Shown here piece by piece: positions 9,274 through 17,318 of a stretch of 64,000 nt of DNA. This DNA comes from Streptomyces sp. NBC_00461 (GTDB taxonomy: Bacteria; Actinomycetota; Actinomycetes; Streptomycetales; Streptomycetaceae), in the NCBI RefSeq assembly GCF_036013935.1, contig NZ_CP107902.1, positions 3,195,001 to 3,259,000 of the forward strand, in the 5' to 3' direction. A program made the position numbers and the translations under genes. Numbering within the stretch: the first letter of the stretch is position 1; each line of letters starts with the position of its first letter. A model generated the notes under the pieces. That model was given only the letters and a program-made list of their open reading frames with translations. It was not told where the DNA came from and made no database searches.

Positions 9274-9370
9274 GGTGTGTGGGATCGGCTACGGCTTGGT
9301 CAACTCACGGCGGAGGGCACCCTGTTGATGTTGGTCTTGCTGCACACTCCTTAGCCGGAGGCGAGGCAGC

Positions 9371-9577
9371 ATGCTGGAGATCAACACGAGCAAGGTGAGC
9401 CGCTGGGACCAGCACGGACGCGAGCACGTCGTCCGGGTGCAGCGGGCGGGAGTGCAGCGCACGATCAGGTGTGACACGTGCGGCTGGCGCAAGGGCGCCC
9501 AGTTCCTGCCCTGGCTGAAGGCGGAGGAGCATCTGGCCGAGGCGCACCAGGCGACCGTGGATCCGTCGGAGGCCTGA
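9371..9577 (+). CDS. Small conserved zinc-finger-like protein (68 aa)
   Basis: A 68-residue protein with a good ribosome-binding site (GGAGGCGAGG). It contains CDTCGW followed, after about 25 residues, by HLAEAH, so a CxxC plus HxxxxH pair could form one zinc finger. The N-terminal half (SRWDQHGREHVVRVQRAGVQRTIRC) is basic and beta-prone. There is no signal peptide or membrane segment. I recognise the type as a streptomycete small protein without assigned function; nucleic-acid binding is only a guess from charge and the putative zinc ligands. It stands alone between an MFS gene and a serine hydrolase on the same strand. Confidence 0.75.
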   Translation: MLEINTSKVSRWDQHGREHVVRVQRAGVQRTIRCDTCGWRKGAQFLPWLKAEEHLAEAHQATVDPSEA

Positions 9578-9658
9578 ATTTGCCCTGCTGCCGGAGATGA
9601 CTTTTCGCCGCCGTGGGAGTCGTACTGAGGACTGCCACCCGGACCGGAAGGCCGACCG

Positions 9659-10804
9659 ATGAGTGATCTGCACGACATCCTGCAGCAGCATGTCGACCGG
9701 GGCACCGCCCCCGGCGCCGTCGCCCTGGTCGCCCGCGGTGACGACGTCGAGGTGGTGACCGTGGGCTCGGTGGACACCGACGGCTCCGCCCCGATGGCCC
9801 GGGACTCGATCTTCCGTATCGCCTCGATCACCAAGCCGATCACGGCGGCGGCGGTGCTGATGCTGGTGGAGGACGGGCTGCTCGGGCTGGACTCGCCGGT
9901 GGAGGAGTGGCTGCCGGAGCTGGCGAAGCCGTCGGTGGTGCGCACCCCGTCCAGCCCCGTCGAGGACGTGGTCCCCGCCGTCCGCCCGATCACGGTCGAG
10001 GACGTGCTCAGCTCGCGCACCGGCTGGGGCTTCCCCGCCGACTTCACGCTCCCCGCGGTGCAGTCGCTGTTCCCGGTGCAGCGGGACGGCCGCTTCCTGC
10101 AGGACTGGCCGGACCCGGCCACCTGGCTGGGCCTGCTCGCGCAGGTGCCGATGCTGTACCAGCCGGGCGAGGCCTGGCTCTACGGCACCTCGTCCGACCT
10201 GCAGGGCATCCTGGTCGCCCGGGCGTCGGGCCGTTCGCTGCCGGACTTCCTCGCGGAGCGGATCTTCGAACCGCTGGGCATGAAGGACACCGCGTTCGAG
10301 GTCCCGGCGTCGAAGCGAAACCGCTTCACCTCGGCCTACACCACGGCCTCCGACGGCACCCTGGAACGGGCGGACACTCCGGACGGCGGGTTCAGCCGTG
10401 TCCCGCGCTTCCACTCGGGCGGCGGGGGCCTGGCCTCCACGGCCGACGACTGGCTCGCCTTCGCGCGCATGCTGCTGAACGCCGGCGAGGGCGGCGGCCA
10501 CCGCCTCCTCACCCCCACCTCGGTCAGCCGCATGACCACCAACCACCTCACCGCCGAGCAGCGCGACCGGGTCCCCCTCTTCCTTGAGGGCCAGGGCTGG
10601 GGCTACGGCGGCCAGGTCGACGTCACCCCGTCCGACCCGTGGAACGTCCCCGGGCGCTACGGCTGGGTCGGCGGCACGGGCACGACGGCCCACATCGTCC
10701 CGCCGACGGGAACGGTCTCGATCCTGCTCACCCAGGCAGCCATGCGGAACCCGACGCCCACCCAGCTGATGCGCGACTTCTGGAGGCACGTCGCCGGAAG
10801 CTAG
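9659..10804 (+). CDS. Serine hydrolase of the class C beta-lactamase / esterase family
   Basis: A 381-residue protein without an evident signal peptide, so probably cytoplasmic. The catalytic S-x-x-K is seen in FRIASITKPITAAA (residue about 59), and the Tyr motif as WLYGTSSDLQGIL (about 178). GWVGGTGTTAHI near residue 340 occupies the place of the KTG/HxG motif. The family (beta-lactamase-related, Pfam Beta-lactamase) is mostly esterases, peptidases and transesterases rather than true beta-lactamases. A GGAAGG ribosome-binding site precedes the ATG. The nearest downstream sequence is the MITE-like element. Confidence 0.88.
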   Translation: MSDLHDILQQHVDRGTAPGAVALVARGDDVEVVTVGSVDTDGSAPMARDSIFRIASITKPITAAAVLMLVEDGLLGLDSPVEEWLPELAKPSVVRTPSSPVEDVVPAVRPITVEDVLSSRTGWGFPADFTLPAVQSLFPVQRDGRFLQDWPDPATWLGLLAQVPMLYQPGEAWLYGTSSDLQGILVARASGRSLPDFLAERIFEPLGMKDTAFEVPASKRNRFTSAYTTASDGTLERADTPDGGFSRVPRFHSGGGGLASTADDWLAFARMLLNAGEGGGHRLLTPTSVSRMTTNHLTAEQRDRVPLFLEGQGWGYGGQVDVTPSDPWNVPGRYGWVGGTGTTAHIVPPTGTVSILLTQAAMRNPTPTQLMRDFWRHVAGS

Positions 10805-10849
10805 CGCCCCGACAGGCGAACGTTCACCCCAGCAGGGTGCCCCGACACC

Positions 10850-11111
10850 AGGGCCTGTCCGGCTGATCAGGCCGGCTGGAAGGGACTGCGCGTTGTCGCC
10901 GACCCGAGCGGGCTCTGGTGCGTGCGGCTGCAAGGCGGAGGAGGGAGTCGACGCGATGGGGGTCCCCTCCGCTTGACCGGAGCCGAGAGTGGGGGAGTCG
11001 GCGAGTACGACAACGCCGCTGGGGGTCCCGTCCCCTCCCTCACGCCTTCAAGGCAGTGGAGGAGTGCGCGCCAGACCCCGCGACGCCGGCATGACCCGCT
11101 GGACAGGCCCT
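10850..11111. mobile_element. MITE-like non-autonomous element, 262 bp, abutting the TetR stop codon
   Basis: The outer ends are AGGGCCTGTCC (10850-10860) and its exact complement GGACAGGCCCT (11101-11111). The match continues imperfectly inward to give terminal inverted repeats of about 27 bp with 4 mismatches. No coding sequence is convincing inside. The interior is rich in G runs (TGGGGGTCCC occurs twice). No clear target-site duplication is visible. The right end supplies the first two bases of the TetR stop codon (11110-11112, minus strand). The size, termini and lack of transposase fit a miniature element mobilised in trans. The element covers most of the 10805-11109 gap. Confidence 0.75.
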
Positions 11112-11700
11112 AGGGGTGCAGGCCGCGCGCCAGTAGGTCCATCACGGCCTCGAACTCGCCCTGCACGCCCTGCTGTTCCCATTCCTTGGCGTAACCCGGG
11201 TCGTGGAAGCGGGCGGTGGCCTGGAAGAGGGCGCGGGCGGTGGTCTCCGGGTCGTCGGCGGTGAAGGTGCCCGCCTCGACGCCGGCCCGCACGATCTGGG
11301 TCAGCTGGCCGGTGAGTTCGGCGATGTGGGAACCGACCACCTCACCGGTCTCGCCGGCCAGCACCGTGTAGGTGGCGAACAGCTCCGGGTCGCCGCCCGC
11401 CTTGCGGCGCTTGGCGGCGAAGAGCTCCGTGAACCACTCGCGCAGCCTGGCCTCCGGGTCCCGCCGCCCGTCGGCGGCGATGCCGGCCAGCACCTCGGTC
11501 GTGCGGTCCAGCCACCGCTTCGTCACGGCCTCCCGCAGCGCCGCCTTGGTCCGGAAGTGGCGGTAGACGCTGCCATGGCTGACGCCGAGCGCGCGGGCCA
11601 CGTCGACCACGGTGGCCTTGGCCGGTCCGTGGCGGCGCAGCACCTCCTCGGTCGCTTCGAGGATGCGCTCGGCGGTCAGGGTCTGGGAGGTCGGTGCCAT
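11110..11700 (-). CDS. TetR/AcrR-family transcriptional regulator
   Basis: A 196-residue repressor-type protein. The N-terminal HTH is clear: ILEATEEVLRRHGPAKATVVDVARALGVSHGSVYRHFRTKAALREAVTKRWL. A C-terminal all-helical ligand-binding domain resembling TetR_C proteins follows. It lies 28 bp downstream of the aldo/keto reductase gene on the same strand, so the two probably form an operon. The dyad upstream of the reductase (12762-12785) is a reasonable operator for autoregulation. Its TAG stop overlaps the terminus of the MITE-like element, so the last codons or stop may have been altered by the insertion. Confidence 0.9.
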   Translation of the reverse strand: MAPTSQTLTAERILEATEEVLRRHGPAKATVVDVARALGVSHGSVYRHFRTKAALREAVTKRWLDRTTEVLAGIAADGRRDPEARLREWFTELFAAKRRKAGGDPELFATYTVLAGETGEVVGSHIAELTGQLTQIVRAGVEAGTFTADDPETTARALFQATARFHDPGYAKEWEQQGVQGEFEAVMDLLARGLHP

Positions 11701-11728
11701 GGCCTAGACCGTACCCGGCACGGCGTGC

Positions 11729-12739
11729 TCAGTGTTCGGTGCCGAGGCTCGCCATCTGCGCCGCCGGGTACCGGGTGCCCGCCACCGCGTCCGCGGGCGC
11801 CGCCTCCTCGATCGCCGTCAGGTCGGCCTCGTCCAGGTTCACCTCCAGCGCGCCCAGCGCCTCGCCGAGCCGCTCACGGGTACGGGCGCCGACGAGCGGC
11901 ACGATGTCCTCACCCCGGGCGAGCACCCAGGCGAAGGCGATCTGCGCGACGGACACGCCCTTCTCTTCGGCGATCTTCCGCAGCGCGTCGACCAGATCCA
12001 GGTTGCGCTGGAGGTTCTCGCCCTGGAAGCGGGGCGAGACGGAACGCCAGTCGTTCGGGCCGAACTGCTTGTCGCGGGTGATGTGGTCGGAGATGAGACC
12101 GCGGGAGAGGACGCCGTACGCCGTGATGGCGATGCCCAGTTCACGGGTGGTCGGCAGGATCTCCCGCTCGATGTCGCGGGTGATGATCGCGTACTCGATC
12201 TGGAGGTCGACGATGGGCGCGGTGGCGGCGGCGCGGCGGATGTTGGCGGCACTGGCCTCGCTCAGGCCGATGTGGCGCACGTATCCCTTCTCGACCAGTT
12301 CCGTGATGGCGCCGACGGTCTCCTCGATCGGCACGTCCGGGTCGACCCGGGCGATGCGGTAGACGTCGATGTGGTCGACGCCGAGGCGCTGCAGGGAGTA
12401 GGCGGCGAAGTTCTTGACGGCGGCCGGGCGCCCGTCCTGGCCGGACCAGCCGCCCTCCGGGTCGCGCAGGCCGCCGAACTTCACGCTGAGCTGGGCCCGT
12501 TCGCGCAGTCCCGCGGGGGCCGTGCGCAACGCCTCGCCGATCAGCATCTCGTTGTGGCCCATGCCGTAGAAGTCGCCGGTGTCGAGGAGGGTCAGGCCCG
12601 CGTCGAGGGCGGCGTGCAGGGTCGCGATCGACTCGGCCCGGTCCACGTCGCCGTACACCGGCGACATGCCCATGCAGCCGAGGCCGAGGGCGGAGACCTG
12701 GGGGCCGGTGGTTCCGAGGTTTCGTGTCTGCATCGTCAT
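11729..12739 (-). CDS. Aldo/keto reductase lacking the canonical catalytic His
   Basis: A 336-residue NADPH-dependent TIM-barrel reductase family member. LGLGCMGMSPVYG starts the barrel, the catalytic Tyr sits in LLDTGDFYGMGHNEM, the Lys in SVKFGGLRD, and GVLSRGLIS and the GARTRERL cofactor region follow. Where most relatives have QHRVDP, this protein reads DVYRIARVDPDVPIEETVGA, so the tetrad His is replaced by Ala; this may shift pH dependence or substrate range. The start MTMQTRNLG at 12739 is chosen because GAGAGGGTGGG precedes it. It is followed directly by the TetR gene. Confidence 0.88.
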   Translation of the reverse strand: MTMQTRNLGTTGPQVSALGLGCMGMSPVYGDVDRAESIATLHAALDAGLTLLDTGDFYGMGHNEMLIGEALRTAPAGLRERAQLSVKFGGLRDPEGGWSGQDGRPAAVKNFAAYSLQRLGVDHIDVYRIARVDPDVPIEETVGAITELVEKGYVRHIGLSEASAANIRRAAATAPIVDLQIEYAIITRDIEREILPTTRELGIAITAYGVLSRGLISDHITRDKQFGPNDWRSVSPRFQGENLQRNLDLVDALRKIAEEKGVSVAQIAFAWVLARGEDIVPLVGARTRERLGEALGALEVNLDEADLTAIEEAAPADAVAGTRYPAAQMASLGTEH

Positions 12740-12761
12740 GTGGCCCACCCTCTCACCGTGG

Positions 12762-12785
12762 ATGACAAATTTCAATATCTGTCAT
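12762..12785. promoter_or_regulatory. Inverted repeat, probable TetR operator upstream of the aldo/keto reductase
   Basis: Arms ATGACAAAT (12762-12770) and ATCTGTCAT (12777-12785) pair with one mismatch over 9 bases around a 6-base spacer. A third half-site, TTGTCA, lies at 12793-12798. The stretch is strikingly AT-rich for this genome and lies 23 bp upstream of the reductase start, where the promoter is expected. Control by the co-oriented TetR protein is inferred. Confidence 0.6.
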
Positions 12786-12810
12786 TCCATACTTGTCACC
12801 CCGTGGATGG

Positions 12811-12847
12811 AGTGGTCCAGACCTATTGACGAAAGGTCTGGACCGCG
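12811..12847. promoter_or_regulatory. Twin DasR-like elements flanking the -35 of the chitinase promoter
   Basis: AGTGGTCCAGACCTAT (12811-12826) and AAAGGTCTGGACCGCG (12832-12847) each match the dre consensus ACTGGTCTAGACCACT recognised by the GlcNAc-responsive repressor DasR. They also match the 12-bp TGGTCCAGACCT repeats described for Streptomyces chitinase promoters. The two are arranged as a perfect 10-bp inverted repeat. TTGACG (12826-12831) lies exactly between them as a -35, with CACTGT (12850-12855) as a possible -10. Occupancy by DasR would block RNA polymerase. The identification rests on consensus knowledge and position. Confidence 0.85.
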
Positions 12848-12933
12848 AGCACTGTCATGCCTACGACATCGACCGCCACCTCACCCCGCGTCACCCCACC
12901 TCACCTCACCGCACCCCCACCGGGAGGCCCCGT

Positions 12934-13980
12934 ATGCTCCGCCGCACGCTGTGCCTGCTCGCCGCCGCGCTGACGACCGCCTGCCTCACCCAGCTCCCCG
13001 CGGCCACCACCGCCTCCGCCGCCGACACCTGTGCCGTGAAGTCGCGGCCCGCCGGCAAGGTCCTCCAGGGCTACTGGGAGAACTGGGACGGCTCCGCGAA
13101 CGGCGTCCACCCGCCCTTCGGCTGGACCCCGATCACCGACTCCCGTATAGCCGCGCACGGTTACAACGTGATCAATGCCGCCTTCCCCGTGATCCGTTCC
13201 GACGGAACGGCCCTCTGGGAGGACGGCATGGACGCGGGCGTGAAGGTGGCGACGCCCGCGGAGATGTGCGCGGCCAAGGCGTCCGGGCGGACGATCCTGC
13301 TGTCGATCGGCGGCGCGACGGCCGGAATCGACCTCAACTCGACCGCCGTGGCGGACAGGTTCGTCGCGACGATCGTCCCGATCCTGAAGAAGTACAACTT
13401 CGACGGCATCGACATAGACATCGAGACGGGCCTGGTCGGCAGCGGCAGCATCACCCAACCCTCCACCTCCCAGGCCAACTTGATCCGCATCATCGACGGA
13501 GTACTGGCGCGCATGCCGTCGGGCTTCGGCCTCACCATGGCCCCGGAGACCGCCTACGTCACCGGTGGCAGCGTCACCTACGGCTCGATCTGGGGCGCGT
13601 ACCTGCCGGTCATCAAGAAGTACGCGGACAACGGCCGCCTGTGGTGGCTGAACATGCAGTACTACAACGGCAGCATGTACGGCTGCTCCGGCGACTCCTA
13701 CTCGGCCGGCACCGTGGCCGGCTTCACCGCGCAGACCGACTGCCTCAACAAGGGCCTCGTCGTGCAGGGCACGACGATCAGGGTGCCCTACGACAAGCAG
13801 GTGCCGGGCCTGCCCGCCCAGTCGGGAGCGGGCGGCGGCTACATGTCACCGTCACTGGTCTCCCAGGCCTGGAAGCACTACGGCACCTCGCTCAAGGGCC
13901 TGATGACCTGGTCCATCAACTGGGACGGCTCGAAGAACTGGACGTTCGGCGACAACGTGAAGTCCCTGCAGGGGCGTTGA
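12934..13980 (+). CDS. Secreted family 18 chitinase
   Basis: A 348-residue secreted enzyme that hydrolyses beta-1,4-GlcNAc linkages in chitin. The start at 12934 has GGGAGG upstream. An N-terminal signal peptide (MLRRTLCLLAAALTTACLTQ...) probably ends after TASA, residue about 31. The GH18 barrel shows TILLSIGGAT and the catalytic DGxDxDxE signature as FDGIDIDIE, with the final Glu as acid. WSINWD lies near the C-terminus. There is no chitin-binding or FnIII domain, so it is a single-domain form. Regulation by chitin degradation products through DasR is indicated by the twin elements at 12811-12847. Confidence 0.94.
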   Translation: MLRRTLCLLAAALTTACLTQLPAATTASAADTCAVKSRPAGKVLQGYWENWDGSANGVHPPFGWTPITDSRIAAHGYNVINAAFPVIRSDGTALWEDGMDAGVKVATPAEMCAAKASGRTILLSIGGATAGIDLNSTAVADRFVATIVPILKKYNFDGIDIDIETGLVGSGSITQPSTSQANLIRIIDGVLARMPSGFGLTMAPETAYVTGGSVTYGSIWGAYLPVIKKYADNGRLWWLNMQYYNGSMYGCSGDSYSAGTVAGFTAQTDCLNKGLVVQGTTIRVPYDKQVPGLPAQSGAGGGYMSPSLVSQAWKHYGTSLKGLMTWSINWDGSKNWTFGDNVKSLQGR

Positions 13981-13983
13981 GGT

Positions 13984-14595
13984 TCACCTCGCGGTGAGGG
14001 CGAGCTTCGCGCCCAGCGCCACGAACGACCCCGCGAAGCTCCGCCGCAGCCACGCCATCACCCGCGGCCGTGAGGTGACGTGGCTGCGGACGGAGGCGGC
14101 GAGGATGCCGTACCCGGCGAACACCACGAAGGTCGCCAGCATGAACACGCCGCTCAGCTCCAGCATCCTCGGCAGGGCATGCGGCCGACCCGGGTCGACG
14201 AACTGCGGCAGGAACGCGAAGAAGAAGATCGTCAGCTTCGGATTGAGGATGTTGACGAGCACGCCCCGCACGATGACCCGGCCCGCCGAACTCGGGGCGG
14301 CCTCCCCGTCGACGGCGATGCTCCCCTTGTCCCGCACCGTCGCCCACGCCATGTACAGAAGGTAGGCGACACCGGCGTACTTGAGGATCTGGAAGGCACT
14401 CGCGCTCGCGTTCAGCAGCGCGGCGAGACCGGTGACGGTGGCCAGGACGTGCGGCACGATCCCGAGAGTGCAGGCGAAGGCCGCGACGACGCTCGCCCGG
14501 CGCCCCCGGGACAGACCGGCGGCCAGGGTGTAGACGACACCGGTGCCGGGCGTGGCGACGACAACGAGGGTGGTGAGGAGGAAGGCGAGGCTCAT
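13984..14595 (-). CDS. LysE-family amino-acid exporter
   Basis: A 203-residue membrane protein with about six hydrophobic segments. The family signature region is TTLVVVATPGTGVVYTLAAGLSRGRRASVVAAFACTLGI, followed by NILNPKLTIFFFAFLPQFV, typical of RhtB/LysE exporters of amino acids or derivatives. The start MSLAFLL at 14595 is preferred; a longer frame reaches 14661 but lacks the hydrophobic start and adds an arginine-rich leader. GAGG lies 8 bases upstream. Convergent with the chitinase, with only 3 bases between the stop codons. The substrate is unknown. Confidence 0.9.
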   Translation of the reverse strand: MSLAFLLTTLVVVATPGTGVVYTLAAGLSRGRRASVVAAFACTLGIVPHVLATVTGLAALLNASASAFQILKYAGVAYLLYMAWATVRDKGSIAVDGEAAPSSAGRVIVRGVLVNILNPKLTIFFFAFLPQFVDPGRPHALPRMLELSGVFMLATFVVFAGYGILAASVRSHVTSRPRVMAWLRRSFAGSFVALGAKLALTAR

Positions 14596-14666
14596 GGAGC
14601 CAGCCTCGCGACGCCGCGGCCCGCACAACAGGGCCAAAGCGAGGCGCGTATCGAGGGCCAATGACC

Positions 14667-14757
14667 AACGCCGGACAGGCGTTCTCAGCCTGTCCGGCGT
14701 TTGAGGACGAGTCCCTCAGGGGCCGAAAGCGGGGGCCTGGGGCGGCAGCCCCCAGGC
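14667..14757. terminator. Terminator-type hairpins within a dispersed streptomycete intergenic repeat
   Basis: Perfect 14-bp arms (AACGCCGGACAGGC at 14667-14680 and its complement at 14688-14701) flank a 7-base loop. A second hairpin, GCCTGGGG/CCCCAGGC, spans 14735-14757. Between them lies the phrase GTCCGGCGTTTGAGGACGAG and then GGCCGAAAGCGGGG, also found at 19568-19667 (reversed) and 54041-54106. It follows glyS, which ends at 14774 on the minus strand, and so probably terminates glyS transcription. Confidence 0.75.
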
Positions 14758-14773
14758 ACGGCCCGCGGAGGAC

Positions 14774-16156
14774 CTAGGCTCCGGCGAGACGCCCGGCCAG
14801 GTACCCCTCGATCTGGTCCAGCGACACACGCTCCTGCTTCATCGAGTCCCGCTCGCGCACCGTCACCGCGTTGTCCTCAAGCGTGTCGAAGTCGACCGTG
14901 ACGCAGTACGGCGTACCGATCTCGTCCTGGCGCCGGTAGCGGCGGCCGATCGCGCCCGCGTCGTCGAACTCGATGTTCCAGTTCTGCCGCAGCGCCTGGG
15001 CGAGACCCTTGGCCTTGGGCGACAGCTCGGGGTTCCTGGAAAGCGGCAGCACCGCGACCTTCACCGGGGCCAGGCGGTGGTCGAGGCGCAGCACCGTGCG
15101 CTTCTCCAGCTTGCCCTTGGCGTTGGGCGCCTCGTCCTCGACGTACGCGTCCAGCAGGAAGGCGAGCATGGCACGGCCGACACCGGCCGCGGGCTCGATG
15201 ACGTACGGAGTCCAGCGCTCGCCGGCCTCCTGGTCGAAGTAGGACAGGTCCTGGCCGGAGGCCTTGGAGTGGGCGCCGAGGTCGTAGTCGGTGCGGTTGG
15301 CGACGCCCTCCAGCTCACCCCACTCGTTGCCGCCGAACTGGAAGCGGTACTCGATGTCGGCGGTGCGCTTGGAGTAGTGGGAGAGCTTCTCCTTGGGGTG
15401 GTCGTACCACCGCATGTTCTCCTCGCGCAGGCCCAGGCCGGTGTACCAGTTCCAGCGCTGCTCCATCCAGTACTCCTGCCACTTCTCGTCCTCGCCCGGC
15501 TTGACGAAGAACTCCATCTCCATCTGCTCGAACTCGCGGGTGCGGAAGATGAAGTTGCCGGGCGTGATCTCGTTGCGGAAGGACTTGCCCATCTGCGCGA
15601 TGCCGAACGGCGGCTTGCGGCGCGAAGTGGTCTGCACCTGGGCGAAGTTGGTGAAGATGCCCTGGGCGGTCTCGGGACGCAGATACGCGATCGAGCCGGA
15701 GTCCTGGGTGGGGCCCAGATGCGTGGACAGCAGGCCCGAGAACTGCTTGGGCTCGGTGAACTGGCCCTTGTTGCCGCAGTTGGGGCAGTTCACGTCCGCC
15801 AGGCCGTTCTCCGGCACGCGGCCGTGCTTGGCCTCGTAGTGCTCCTCCAGGTGGTCCGCGCGGAACCGCTTGTGGCACGCGGTGCACTCGGTCAGCGGGT
15901 CCGTGAAGGTGGCGACGTGGCCGGAGGCGACCCAGACCTCGGGGGCCAGGATGACGGACGAGTCGAGACCGACCACGTCCTCGCGCGACGTCACCATGTA
16001 GCGCCACCACTGGCGCTTCAGGTTCTCCTTGAGCTCGACACCCAGCGGTCCGTAGTCCCAGGCGGCGCGCTGTCCGCCGTAGATCTCACTGCACGGGAAT
16101 ACGAAGCCTCGGCGCTTGCTCAGGCTGACGATGGTGTCGATCTTGTCGGCGGCCAC
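14774..16156 (-). CDS. glyS: Glycyl-tRNA synthetase (dimeric alpha2 type)
   Basis: A 460-residue class II synthetase that charges tRNA-Gly. It begins with GTG at 16156 ([28 protein letters not shown]). Motif 2 appears as [32 protein letters not shown], and two Cys pairs (CTACHK and CPNCGN) form the zinc-binding insertion. [21 protein letters not shown] starts the anticodon-binding domain. The length fits the single-chain bacterial/eukaryotic-like GlyRS used by actinobacteria. It is divergent from the zinc-uptake operon. A small dyad, GAAGCG/CGCTTC (16187-16201), lies in its leader, with no T-box features seen. Confidence 0.97.
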   Translation of the reverse strand: MAADKIDTIVSLSKRRGFVFPCSEIYGGQRAAWDYGPLGVELKENLKRQWWRYMVTSREDVVGLDSSVILAPEVWVASGHVATFTDPLTECTACHKRFRADHLEEHYEAKHGRVPENGLADVNCPNCGNKGQFTEPKQFSGLLSTHLGPTQDSGSIAYLRPETAQGIFTNFAQVQTTSRRKPPFGIAQMGKSFRNEITPGNFIFRTREFEQMEMEFFVKPGEDEKWQEYWMEQRWNWYTGLGLREENMRWYDHPKEKLSHYSKRTADIEYRFQFGGNEWGELEGVANRTDYDLGAHSKASGQDLSYFDQEAGERWTPYVIEPAAGVGRAMLAFLLDAYVEDEAPNAKGKLEKRTVLRLDHRLAPVKVAVLPLSRNPELSPKAKGLAQALRQNWNIEFDDAGAIGRRYRRQDEIGTPYCVTVDFDTLEDNAVTVRERDSMKQERVSLDQIEGYLAGRLAGA

Positions 16157-16303
16157 GGTGCTCTCTTCATTACGACGACGGGCGACGAAGCGAGACGCTT
16201 CAGAGCGAATGCTTCAGGGTACCGGCGGGGGCTCCCCCTCAATCAAATCGGTTCGGCTTACGAGCCTCGTGCGGGGCCTTGCGTCCCCTTTGCCAAGAGC
16301 TTT

Positions 16304-16342
16304 GTTGACAACGGTTTCCATGTTTGTTGAAAATGACTGTCA
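16304..16342 (+). promoter_or_regulatory. znuA promoter with overlapping Zur-like box
   Basis: TTGACA (16304-16309) forms a consensus -35. The 15-bp imperfect palindrome TGAAAATGACTGTCA (16328-16342) covers the -10 position and closely matches the 7-1-7 Zur box I know from Streptomyces zinc genes (TGAAAATGATTTTCA type). The probable start codon at 16342 is the last base of the box, so the transcript is likely leaderless. Zinc-loaded Zur would block the promoter; zur itself is four genes downstream. Confidence 0.8.
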
Positions 16343-17301
16343 TGAACGTACGACGACAGCACATATCCGGGGTGGCCATGGCGGCCGTCGCCGCCCTCGG
16401 CCTCGGCTCGCTCTCCGCCTGCTCCACCGACAGTGCCGCCGCGGCGAACACCGGCAAGTTCGACGTGGTCGCGTCGTTCTACCCGATGGCCTTCCTCGCC
16501 GACCGGATAGGCGGGACCCATGTGCACGTCACCAGCCTGACCCAGCCCGGCCAGGAGCCGCACGACCTGGAGATCAGCGCCCAGCAGACCGCGCGGCTCC
16601 AGGAGTCGGACGCGGTGCTCTACCTGAAGAACCTCCAGCCCTCCGTCGACGACGCGGTGGCCCAGTCCGAGGTCAGGACGAAGATCGACGCCGGCTCCCT
16701 CACCTCGCTGGAGAAGCACGGCAACGAGGTCGGCGGCCACGCGGCCTCCCACGACCACTCCGCGAACGAGGAGTCGGCCGGACTCGACCCCCACATCTGG
16801 CTGGACCCGGTGCGCTATGCCCAGGTCGCCGAGGGCGTCGGCAAGGCCTTCGAGAAGGCGGACCCGAAGAACGCGGCCGACTACAGGAAGAACACCGCGG
16901 CCCTGGTGAAGGAACTCGACGCCCTGAACACCCGGTTCAAGGACGGGCTGGCGCACACGAAGTCCAAGGTCTTCATCACCACCCACGCCGCCTTCGGCTA
17001 CCTCGCCGAGCGCTACGGCCTCACCGAGGAGGCCATCAACGGCCTCGACCCCGAGTCCGAGCCGAGCGCGGCCCGGGTGAAGGGCCTTGAGAACATGGCG
17101 AAGGCCGACGGCGTCACCACCGTGTTCTACGAGACGCTCGTCAGCGACAAGACCGCGAAGACCATCGCCGCCGACGCCGGGTTGAAGACGGACGTCCTCG
17201 ACCCGATCGAGGGCATCACCGCCAAGTCCCGCGGCAAGGACTACTTCTCGGTCCAGGAGTCCAACCTCAAGGCACTGCAGACGGCTCTGGGAAGCAAATG
17301 A
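16342..17301 (+). CDS. znuA: Zinc ABC transporter substrate-binding lipoprotein (ZnuA-like)
   Basis: A 319-residue cluster A-I metal-binding protein. The lipoprotein signal is MNVRRQHISGVAMAAVAALGLG with lipobox LSAC. The domain has VVASFYPMAFLADRIGG, the first ligand region TQPGQEPHDLEI, a His-rich loop HAASHDHSANEE followed by LDPHIWLDPV, ITTHAAFGYLAERYGL, and TVFYETLVSDK. His and Asp/Glu ligands fit zinc capture outside the membrane. ATG 16342 is chosen since no Shine-Dalgarno sequence is present and the promoter predicts initiation at about this base; ATG 16333 is an alternative. First gene of znuA-znuC-znuB, followed by zur. Confidence 0.93.
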   Translation: MNVRRQHISGVAMAAVAALGLGSLSACSTDSAAAANTGKFDVVASFYPMAFLADRIGGTHVHVTSLTQPGQEPHDLEISAQQTARLQESDAVLYLKNLQPSVDDAVAQSEVRTKIDAGSLTSLEKHGNEVGGHAASHDHSANEESAGLDPHIWLDPVRYAQVAEGVGKAFEKADPKNAADYRKNTAALVKELDALNTRFKDGLAHTKSKVFITTHAAFGYLAERYGLTEEAINGLDPESEPSAARVKGLENMAKADGVTTVFYETLVSDKTAKTIAADAGLKTDVLDPIEGITAKSRGKDYFSVQESNLKALQTALGSK

Positions 17302-17318
17302 TCTTTACGGAGGACGAC

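Noticed and set aside
9659..10804. A second antibiotic-resistance beta-lactamase
   Set aside because: It has SxxK, but no signal peptide and no KTG motif; the wider family is mainly esterases and peptidases.
16157..16303. A T-box riboswitch upstream of glyS
   Set aside because: The leader is short and shows no T-box consensus or specifier loop; only a 6-bp dyad is present.
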